From Alnus glutinosa (lineage: Eukaryota; Streptophyta; Magnoliopsida; Fagales; Betulaceae): a DNA stretch of 64,000 nucleotides. Within the stretch, counting starts at the first letter, position 1; each line of letters opens with the position of its first letter. The DNA lies in assembly GCF_958979055.1 (NCBI RefSeq), contig NC_084892.1, positions 2,497,501 through 2,561,500 on the forward strand. Direction: 5' to 3'. Shown here piece by piece: positions 9,872 to 20,558 of the stretch. The notes under the pieces are model-generated. The model saw only the letters and a list, made by a program, of their open reading frames with translations. It searched no databases and was not told the origin of the DNA. The position numbers and the translations under genes are program-made.

Positions 9872-12800
9872 ATGGTCACGTCGTCCTTCTCGGACCTCGC
9901 TTCCAACGACGGACTCCTGAGCCCCGACACACCCGAAATTCCAGTGCGTCCCACCGGGAACTCGTGTGAGACCGACGCGCATGGGGGCACGTGTCCGGAG
10001 ATGGCGGCGGTGAAGGTGCAGAAGGTGTACCGGAGTTATCGAACCCGGCGGAGGTTGGCGGACTCGGCGATTCACGCGGAAGAGCTCTGGTGCGTGCTGG
10101 GTGCACTACATCTCCGTGTTACTTGTTTCTATCTATCTATTTATTTATCGAAATTAATTGTGTAGGTGGCAAGCTATTCACTATGCGAGACTGACCCGCA
10201 GCACGATCTCTTTCTTCAATTTCTTGGAGCCCGAAAGTCTGGCTTCCAAGTGGACTCGTGTCAGCTTCAATGCCTCAACGGTAGATCTTGTTTGTTTTTC
10301 TTATTTTCGTTTATTATTATTTTTTTTCAAAAAAATTATTGCTGTTTTGTTTTGTTTTTTTTTTTTTTTTTATTATTATTTTTTAAAATTCTTCATTTTG
10401 GATTCTTGTCATGTGCTTGATCCTAGTTTGGAAAAACGAGATTTTGGGCTTGATTCAAGTGAAAAAAATTATGAAAAATTTTACTTACCATTTACGTTGT
10501 TTTATCACTTTCACAATTATACTCATAAATTTTTAAAAATGTCAATTTAATGTATTAGTCTTTTAATTTGTTTTAAATTCACATCTTCGTTTGAATTTTC
10601 TATTAAATCATAACGGATTGATGTTGAAATTTCTAAAATACTCACATATTTTTAGGAAAAAAAAAAAAGAGAAAAATTGTAAAGATTTAGGCGTTGATTA
10701 GGATTTAACAGAATTTGTATAAAATGCCTATCCCTAAATCTTTGAAATTTTTTTATAAAAATATTATATAAAAAAGATAGACAATCAAACCAAATTGCTG
10801 CTCTAAGAACAGAAGACGGTGTTGATTGTTTTTATATTTTGCTTTAAAAGAATTAGGTATTTTAAGAAATTTGATAGGACTTAACGAAAAAATTCAATAA
10901 ATGGATGAAATTGAAAGATAATACACTAAATTGACAAATTTTAAAGTTTAAGAATATGATTTTAAAAATAATAAAAAATCAGAGATGGTAATTGAAGTTT
11001 TTTTTTTTTAAAATAAATAAATTAAATTGATATATTTTGAAGTTCACTTATTTAAAAAAAAATCTAGATTGAGGCAAGTGGTTAATCAAACTCGATTTTG
11101 GGCATGATTAAACTGAATTAAAGTTGTACAAATTTGTACTTTTATTTTGGGCAGGTGGGCAAGGGTTTGACCGAAGACGCCACAGCACAACAACTCGCTG
11201 TTGATCACTGGATTGAAGCTGTAATTGCCTCTTGTTACTATTTATTTATTTATTTTTATTTTTTTTATGATTGCATTTATCGTAAAAGAACAATTATACA
11301 AGGAGGGAAAAAGGCCCTAACAAAGTAACAATTAAAGCCTTTTTATTTTATTTTTTGTTTAACAAGAATTAATTCAAAGGATAGTTAGAAGTATCGTCGG
11401 ATGAATATTGGATATAATTATAATATATAACATTACTCAAAAAACATTAAAAAAAAAAATTTGATACAATCTAATGTTTTCTTAACACGTGGAGCTAAAA
11501 AAGAGTGGAATAAAATGATTGTTTTTTAAGCATCTTAAATATGGGGATTTATGGAAAAACTCATATTGTGACAACAATAAAACTTGAAAGCCTTACAGTA
11601 AGAAAATAAATACTACACATACACACTCATTCCTACACTTTTGAGTTCACATTCTCTGATGTGGTAGTGAAAATCACTATTTAATTTAAAATCAAAATAA
11701 TGATTCATCCAAGAACTAATGATAATTTTTACAATCACGTCATAAAGTATGCATTTGAGAGTGTGTAGCATTTCTTTAGTATAAAAAACCGAAGTGCCCT
11801 AAAGAAGAGTTTCCCTAAGCGATAGGCCAAGAGGGGGCATCAACTATGGAGAGACAGAGGAAGCCTTGTCACTTACAAATTACAAATGACAAATTTGATA
11901 TGATAAATTGATTTTTTTTCGTTGGGTTTTACCTGTATTTATTTGTGTTCATATTATTAATTCTGTTAGATTGATCCACGGCATCGATACGGACATAACT
12001 TGCATATGTACTATGAAGAGTGGAGCAAAGCGGATACTGGTCAGCTATTTTTCTTATGGTAAGCAAATATGTTGCTCTAGAAAAAAGTTGATGGTATTGG
12101 CATGCACTCTGATAGTGTTAAATTTTTAAAGTTTTTTTTTTTTTTTTTTTTTTTCACAATTATTAATTTTCTTATTTTGAGTGATGTAGTGAAGAATTAA
12201 TGTAATTTTCAATGTGGAGGGACTCACTTGCACATGATGGATGACACATGTCATTCTCTCATTCTTAGGCTTTCCACCCTACCATCTTTTACCTTGGTCA
12301 TCTAACCATCACTACCCTTATTCAACCCACTTCATCTTTTAATATAACCTTATACCTTCCCAAGGAACATTATTATCATTTCTTGTACAAATTTGTTGTT
12401 CTTCCTTGGTCACATGAAAAATCATGCTTATCTTCTTTTTTTTGTTGTTGTAAATTTGCTTATCTTTTTAGTTAAGTGTGGGAATACTCTAGAACCCTTC
12501 CCTAACCCTTATGTATACCCTAGGCATGCTTCCAAGTTTCTCTTTCCATCATATCTCACAAAAACCTTCTTGTATCTTGTGCAAGTGTTGTCCAACCCAA
12601 GTTTTTTCTATTGTTGTATTATTTCATAAATAAGAAGTACATTTTCCCATATAGTTTTGATCTTTCTTCTACTTTTGGTTGTGATTCCTTGGGCTAGTGT
12701 AACTTTGTTGCACTACTTGAGAATCGGTTGTTCATAATATTTGAACACCGTATTTCTCTACAGATAGTTTGGAATTTCAATGACTTATTATTCGAACTTA

Positions 12801-14616
12801 GCATTATAATTCTTCTGTGGGAAATGCTGTGTCAAAATGTATAAATGGGTAATTAGTTTTTGCTGCTTGTTAACTGATTGATACAGTTTTCATATTGCAA
12901 AAAGGCAATTCATTACGCAAAGTTTTGTTATTACCACTTTCTACAGGTTAGATGTAGGAGATGGCAAAGACCTTGATCTCAAACAATGCTCAAGATCAAA
13001 GCTGCAACAGCAATGCATCAAGTATCTTGGACCTGTATGTATTGATTGCAATGCCATTTGTTGCATAATCGATGAAATAGTTAAGGATCCATGAGTTTTC
13101 ACCAGTCTGACATTCTATTCTACTTTTCCTGGAATTAGCAAGAGAGGGAGCATTATGAATACGAAATTGTCCGAGGGGAAATAATTCACAAACAAACCAG
13201 AGATTCCCTTGATACAACCGGATGGTCAGAACGGACCATGTGGATATTTGTTTGGAGTACCTCAAAGAAAGTCTATGTTGGTCAGGTAAGAAATAAAAAA
13301 AAGCCTAAGATTAATTGCTTTCTGATAAGTTCCTCATATTTCCAGTCTTTTGATATGACTAATATATTGTCAACTCCTTGCAGAAAAAGAAAGGAGTGTT
13401 CCATCATTCTAGCTTCTTGGCTGGGGGAGCCACATTGGCTGCTGGAAGGCTAGTGGTAGAGCATGGAATTCTTAAGGTACAGATCATAGGGATATTTATA
13501 AAAGTTGGAGGCATTGGCATGGGGACTGGATTTTCACAGATCTTTTGAGCCACCGCAAATGATGTTCAGAAATTCTTGACCAAGTACTCTTATTTGTTGT
13601 TTATTCCTGAAGGGTTAAGTACTTTCCTATACAACACACACACACAGAGGCACACACGCACGCACAGAGGAGCAACGTCTTGGCAATTCCAAATCAAGTT
13701 ATGGTATAATGTACATATATTGCATCTGCTGATCAGTTTTTGGTCTAATTTTTCAGTCCATCTCTCCGCATAGTGGACATTATAAGTCAACAGATGACAG
13801 GCTTGACAGCTTTTTATCCTTTCTCAAGGAAAATGGGGTGAACATTGATGAAGTTGAGGTAATTGTTCTGTCTGACCACATTGTGTCTAAATTCGGTCCT
13901 CATAAAATGCTTGATGGCTACTTGCTAAAGGGAATCTGGATTGTGAAAAAGAAAAAAACAATTCGGGGTATTCCCTAATCCCTAGAAAGGTGATTGGTTA
14001 AATCTCGCTGGCCAGGAGTTGTTTTTTTTCAAACACTCAGGTTACATGGGCTGTCAATTGGATTTGTATCCTTTCTGCTGACATGCTTTTAGTTGGAAGT
14101 TAAAAATGTCATCTCCTGCAATTGCCTCACAATATGTTTTGCCATCTTTGTTTCCAGATAAAGCTGAATGAAGATTCTGATGGCTCTGATGACAACGAAC
14201 TGAATGGAGGTGGCGCTTCAGTAGAAGTTTCGACAAATTCAGAAGCTAACGAAGTTGAAATTCCAGATAAAAAGAGAAAAACCCCATCCTCAGAATCAAC
14301 TGAAATCCCTCAAACTAAAAGCAAAAACAAATGCCAAAGGACTTTATCAGGTGGCCTTCGGAGCCCGACAGCTGAGGTGCCGAAGAGTGCAATATTGGAA
14401 CGAATCAATTCCAAGAAGGCAGTAAAATCTTACCAATTAGGGCGTCAGCTCTCACTCAAGTGGTCAACTGGAGCTGGACCAAGAATTGGTTGTGTTGCTG
14501 ACTACCCTGCAGAGGTGAGAGTAATGGCATTGGCTGGTATTGCATCACCAACCGCATCACCTACAACTCATCCTGCACCGGATATCGGTAATGGTGATGG
14601 GGCCAATGGCGACTGA
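9872..14616 (+). CDS. IQM-family calmodulin-binding protein, copy B (9 exons, about 458 aa, start uncertain)
   Basis: Exons: 9872-10089, 10166-10280, 11155-11220, 11970-12058, 12947-13034, 13139-13285, 13384-13476, 13757-13858, 14158-14616. Exon lengths 2-9 equal those of copy A and all junctions are GT-AG. The IQ motif ([12 protein letters not shown]), the core and the C-terminal [15 protein letters not shown] block are present. Unlike copy A it keeps the WIFV tryptophan. The N-terminus is altered: a 205-bp segment follows the ancestral ATG at 9610, and about 117 bp of copy A coding after SPDTPE are missing. The first in-frame Met of the conserved frame is at 9872 and is used here. Alternatively a new intron (for example GT at 9646 to AG at 9808) would rejoin the old ATG in frame. 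It is probably functional, with a changed N-terminus; transcript data would decide. Confidence 0.78.
12116..12762. mobile_element. Solo LTR, 647 bp, in intron 4 of copy B
   Basis: Copy A intron 4 is continuous where copy B carries this block. It begins TGTTAAATTTTTAAAG and ends TATTTCTCTACA (TG...CA). It is flanked by an exact 5-bp duplication GATAG (12111-12115 and 12763-12767). Removing the block and one GATAG restores the copy A sequence. No gag-pol genes are present, so this is a solo LTR left by recombination. It inserted after the A/B duplication. Confidence 0.88.
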
Positions 14617-16984
14617 ATTCATATATCAGTATATCACCAAGTTTATGCTTCCTCCTAATGGTAATGGAATTTGCTTTACTAAATGTACATATCTGATATG
14701 TTCTTTATGTCACCTCAAACCCCTTTTGGATTGGTCATTGGTCAGAGCATTATCTGGTCTACATCTAATATTGTTTCCATAATCGGCCCATTCTCTTTTT
14801 TGCCCTGCCCCGTGGTGAATAGGTAAATTTAATCATCTAATCAATACTTTAACACTCTTTCTCACGTATTGGTTCAAACTTCGTTTTAATTGGTGTGGCC
14901 CAATACGTGGAATATTTAATTGAAATGAGAGGTAAAAATGTCAAATGAAGGAGACAAGGTTCAAACTCAGAACCTATTCTTTGATACTATGTTAAACCAT
15001 CACTTATCCCAAAAACTTAAGCTGATAGGAAGAGGTAAATTTAACTATTTAATCAAGACTTAAACCCTATACTCAACTACTACCATATTTGGAGATGTAA
15101 GAATAATAACAGAGAACTGTGAGATGGGTCTCCTACCCGAATAAGACTATCCTGCCCAAGAGATTTCTCTGCCGAATGGGTTCTTTCTTGAATAGGAGAG
15201 CATCCTCTCGCATACTCTTATCAAAAAAGAAAAAAGAAAAAAGAAAAGAAGAGAAAAGAAAAAGGCATGGATAATAACAGGATCCCCAATTTGAGTGAAT
15301 ACTTTGCTGCCCATGTAAAAAACTTTCCCTTTTCTAGGAGCCATGTATCCAAGGGTTTCCCTCTGGCGCTTCTCATCACGTGAATCATCTAGCTTGGTCT
15401 ATTTTGTTTCACATCTTTGACTTCTTAGATGGTGTATTCTGACATGTCTAGCAAATAAAGCATAAAAATGATTATGATGATTTTCTTTAGTATTCTCTAA
15501 AATCAAGGTAAAGAATTTGTGGCCGATAATTTTTTTCTTTTTTCATTTGAAAAAATATGAAATATGACCAGACGAGTATTTTGAAAAAAAAATAGAGAAA
15601 GTGAAAAGACAAGATATGAAGTGGTTTCGTTTTAGGGTTTTTGATCTGCTGTCCCTAATCTTGGTTCTAGATGTTTTATTTGTATCCATTGTGGTAATTA
15701 GAAAAGTATGGAAATTTCTTGAAATTGAAAATTATTCCATAAAGAACTAGGGGTAGCTAATCCAACCCAAAAAACTAACCAATCCATTATCTTGTTTAGT
15801 CAACCTTAACATGATCATGCATTATATTTGAGGATTGGTTAAGATTGAAAGTAGATGATCACGTTAATTTGATTCAATTAGTCTAACTTAAAAGGGATTT
15901 TTAATAATTAAAAATATTTTCTGAATAATGGATTAAACTAATTTGAAAAATGTATTTAAACTCATGAATAATCCTTCCTTACTCTGATCCTTGTTTCTCT
16001 CTCTCTCTCTCTGAGTGAGAAGCACGAGTTCCACGACGAAAGGGTAATGAATTGATCACTTCCACAAGGACTTGAACACAAAGACGACTTTGAAGGAGGA
16101 AGTCTATATGCTTTTTCAAAAGTCTCGTTTTACTCCCTTTTCTTGGAAGTTGCAGTCATCTCCAGTCAAATTGGATAAGCTTTTAAATATAAACGTGCCA
16201 ATCCAAAAAAGTACTCTCACACTCAAAACATGAATTCTCCATATTAGATAAATAGATTATAAAAGTCTTCTAGGGTATTATTATGTCTTATAAATTTCTT
16301 ACAAAGTGAGTGGTAAGAATTTTTCTAATTGAGATTCTAAAAGTGTGATATATTTTTTAAGCATGTGAGGAATATATTTATTTATTAATATTATTATAAA
16401 AATATATTATTTTACATGTTAACTGTTAAAGGACACATGACATTTTTAAAGACTCAATTTATAAAAAATTTGTCCTTATGTCCTAAATTAGTTCATTTTT
16501 AGGCAAATTTGGGCTTTTATAAATGATTTTAAAGAATTCTAATTATAACTTAATTAGTTTTTTAGGATAATAACCCAAATGTGATTGACATTTTCCCTGC
16601 TATTACCATTTATTATAATTATTATTATTTTTTTTAATTTTTATCTTATAAGTTTTACATCTATTACGTTTCTATTTTTTTTTTTCTTTAGCTATCTATT
16701 AATGATCCAAACAATGGTTTTTTTTAGTGCTAATAGCATTCACAAATGATTCAGATGTTCTTCATTTTTGTTTTTTCTTTCAAAATTTGAATAACAACCC
16801 CACTATTATGAAGAATAACTTTTTAAAAATGCTTTACATCTTATTCTTTATTCTTTATTTCGCTGAATATTTTATTACTGTGACGACCCCCTTTTTTTTT
16901 TTTTTTTTTTTTAAACAGCAGAGCGCCTCTGCTTTGGAAAGGCCATTTGGCCTTTCCATTAATTGAGACGTGCACCTCCCATCA

Positions 16985-17020
<36 letters not shown>

Positions 17021-17216
17021 TCCTTTTACTTTTACTTTTCTTTTATATTTTATTTTATTTAGACTTTAAAAATGTTCTCTTGCATTTTTAATAGCACTAA
17101 ATTTCTTTAATCAATTAATTACTCAAATTTTATACTTTAATTATTAAATAATGTCCCGGACATTACAATAACAATCCCATTTTTTGAAGCTTTTGGAGAG
17201 AAGTGAGAGTTAGAAG

Positions 17217-17263
<47 letters not shown>

Positions 17264-20200
17264 AATATATAGATAAATAAAATAAAAGACCAAGGATCAC
17301 TGCAATATTTTCTATTTTTTTTTGGATGAATTAATGCTTTTATAGCCCAAACTCAAGAATACAACTCTCCAGTAACCACCGGATCCAACAACCTAGTTAG
17401 GGACAAACCCCCCAAACAAGGCTCAACACAATTTCTATTAGAAAAACCAGCAACTGAACATACTAAACAAACAAAACCTTACAAACATAAAGACACAAAG
17501 CCTCCAAGAGAACAATCCGAGACTGCAACTTTGCAGAAAGCAGCCTCCCAAATCCAAACCATCAACACAAACAGACCAGAACCCCATCCCAACATCCAAA
17601 CACAACCCCCGACCTCTCAGCAATTTTGAGGAAACTTGTAAAGAATCATCGATTTAACTTCCCATCTAATTTTAGAAAGAAGAGCTTCTTCCGTCTTGGG
17701 ATTTCTACCATGAACAAGACAATTTCTTTGCATCCACAAATTATAAACCGTAGCAGTAAAGCAGAGTTTACGGGCTGTAGAGTGTAAATTCTTCCCTTTC
17801 ATACCAGCCGAGCTCCATTTCACAATCAAATCCCAATCATCTGGAGGATCCAGCACCTTACAGTCAGCCATGATGGATCTCCATATCTTCCTACTAAAGT
17901 TACACTGAAAGAAAAGGTGAGTTAAACTTTCCTGTTTAAACCTACAGAAAAGGCAGAGAATATCACCCGTGTAACCCCATCTACACATCTTCTCTCTAGT
18001 AGTAATAGCATCTTGGAAAGCAAGCCAAAGGAAAAAAGCATGCTTAGGAATAGTCGCAGAGAACCAGACTACCCCATACCATTCCACTTCAGGCTTTTTT
18101 TCTCTTAACTCTTCCCAGGTTTCAGCACTAGAGAAAACCCCACTTCTAGTGCCCCAAACCGGCTGATCCACCTCACCAATACTGACCTCAAGCAGCCGGC
18201 TTTGAATCTCCACAAGGACCTCAGATCGTGCATTCGGCCAAAACCAAGAACCACCTCTAATGATTGAAGATAGTTTAGGGCCAACAAAATGTCCTGCATC
18301 ATGCAAAAGCCTATAACCAAATTTGTCATACAAACAACCAAAGCATAACACACATTTCACATAGCACTACACGTCACTTCACTTTCACGTACACAGTGCC
18401 CATCCAAAGCATAACACACATTTCACATTATCATCTTCGATCTTACAACAACACTAGTCTCTCTCACTTCATTACAACTTTTTATTTATCCACAATCCCC
18501 AAATACAACAGAATAATAACACAACTAAAATTAACAAAACTCTATAAATTTTCTGGATGAACCAGATGTGGGAAGTTTGCTGAGGCGGGGAACTCCTCTA
18601 ACCACTGTGCAAAAGGGGAATTTCAAGGTTTTACCCGGTGCTGAAGATGTGGAGGGGGGAAAACGATATGCCATCGGGTAGGTTGAGCTTCCCCACCACG
18701 CGTCATACATTGCCACTACCATCACCATATCTCTCTCTCTCTCTCTCTCTGGGTGGTGCACGACAACTATGGCTTGCCAACACTAAAGTTGGCAATGTCT
18801 TGCGCGCTAGGGGTGACAAATAATGCTTATGTATTAGGTTCAAGTCGTGTTAAGATATGAATATAAAATTATATAGGTTAAATATAACACATATCATTTA
18901 ATTAAACGGATCATACCATAAACTTTAATTCGTTATTTTCGTGTTGGGTTCACAAATCATGTAAAAAATTATAAGCATTAAATGTCGCGTATCAGATTCG
19001 AGTCGTGCCTAAGCATGAGTATAAGGCTATATAAATCAACACCAATCTAATTCATTTAATTAAACCGATCAGACCCCTCAATTATAACCCGTTAAATTTA
19101 TATTGAGTTCACGTTAAATTCGCGAGTTTCGTAAACAATTGCCGGACTTAGTGCGCACTACCCCCTCTCTCCGTTCAACTCTCTCACCCTCTTTCCCTCT
19201 TTGTCACCGTCTTTCTGTCCCGGCCTGTTCATTTTTCTGTCCCTCGAGCTCTTACTCATTCCCTCATATTCCCTCTCTCGACGAGGAAGAAAAAGACTTA
19301 CAATGAAAACACGGACGGTTGGTGGCATGTACTTGTTTTGGAAGGCATCGTACTTGACCTACTGATCACACGTGGCTATTTTTTATTGGGTCTGTTCGAT
19401 CCGTCACTTCCACATTTATTTTTCAAAGCAAAAGGTGACTAGATTTCTTGCAAAGCTTTTGCAAGAGTTTTTTATACGAGTAATGCTTGAAAATACAATT
19501 TTTATTTCATCATTATTTTACGTGTAATTACAATATTACTTATTTGATATTAAATCAACATTTAATTTGCACTAGAATATAATTTTCTTCAAATTTGAGT
19601 CTGATAAAACTAACATGACGAGTTAATAAACTGAATTAAAAAAAAAAAAAAAAAACTTTGTCATTCCAAGTATACGATAGTTAATATAATATACTCATGA
19701 CATGCATACTTTTGGTTAACTGAAAAAAATAATGGATTGACGTAGAAAAATGAAGAGTTTAACTTCCATACTCAGTAAGATTGTTTTCCTAGACTAGAAA
19801 AGCCAAATCATATATATATATAAAACGGTTTTATATAGTAATCCTTGATCGTTGGAAGGGTCGGAATTGGTTTGGTAACACGTACCGGTACATCCGCATA
19901 TGAGCCTATGAGGCAATATGTTTGACTCATGACTACGTATTTCTTCAATTTTCTATTCGATTTTCTTAATATTTCGAGTGCTAAATAAATCTTTGTAAGA
20001 ATCGATAAAAAAAAAAAAAAAATGACTTACAATGAAAACACGGACAGTAACTGAAAATTATTTTTTGAAACATGTATAAGTCGTTGTTTCCAAATTTTAG
20101 TTTTAGTTTTTGTTTTGTTTTTGTTTTTGTTTTTTGTTTTGTTTTGTTTTTTTGTTTTTGTTTTTGTTTTTTTGTGTGTGTTTTCATTTTGTTGTTTTGG

Positions 20201-20450
20201 AAACAAAACATCATGTTTTCAAAACAGATACCAAATAAGCTAATTAATAATTTTGAGGCGTGGTTCTTTAAAATCTAAGAAAAAAGGGGTTTGAAAAACG
20301 GAATGTACGTGGATGCACTGACATTCTTCTTGTGTCTCATCATCAACCCACTTTGTGCTCTTTCCGCATTAAGCGGCCGGCAAAACTTCCACAAATACGT
20401 CGAAAGTGGAGTGAAAATTACGGAAGTAATAAAAAAAAATTAAATTTGCC
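14617..20450. other. Gap between IQM copies B and C
   Basis: 14640-15660 matches the 3' flank of copy A (about 6150-7090), with more divergence beyond about 14775. A segment at about 16080-16195 matches the 5' flank of copy A (near 1170-1450), a remnant of a further unit edge. The rest is AT-rich, with simple repeats (CT run near 16000, AT run 16985-17012, poly-T 17221-17256) and a LINE fragment (17317-18360). At 18840-19120 there are two diverged repeats of about 170 bp sharing GTCGTG-type motifs. TTTTG-rich sequence lies at 20098-20175. I see no intact gene. Confidence 0.7.
17317..18360 (-). pseudogene. LINE (non-LTR retrotransposon) 3' fragment with zinc-binding RT-associated domain
   Basis: An open frame of 247 codons (18360 to 17617) reads as the end of a plant LINE ORF2. 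It has VWFSATIPKHAFFLWLA, then MCRWGY and CLFCRFKQESLTHLFFQC, with Cys/His spacing of the zf-RVT domain, then an IW...W helical stretch. The reverse transcriptase and endonuclease parts are missing, so it is 5'-truncated. A short T run on the plus strand near 17317-17324 may be the poly(A) tail of the minus-strand element. It is dead as a mobile element. Confidence 0.82.
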
Positions 20451-20458
20451 TATAAATA
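20451..20458 (+). promoter_or_regulatory. Likely TATA box of IQM copy C
   Basis: TATAAATA lies about 100 bp upstream of the copy C start codon at 20559, in a 5' region alignable with that of copy D. In D the matching bases read AATAAATT (about 28114-28121), so the box is degraded there. Confidence 0.6.
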
Positions 20459-20558
20459 TTGACAGGTAGATTTCCCGCTAGCTAAAGCTCTTGTCCGAAA
20501 CTCCAAAAAAACCACCAAGTAACTCCCTCATCACAGCTCTATCTAGCTCAACGACAAA

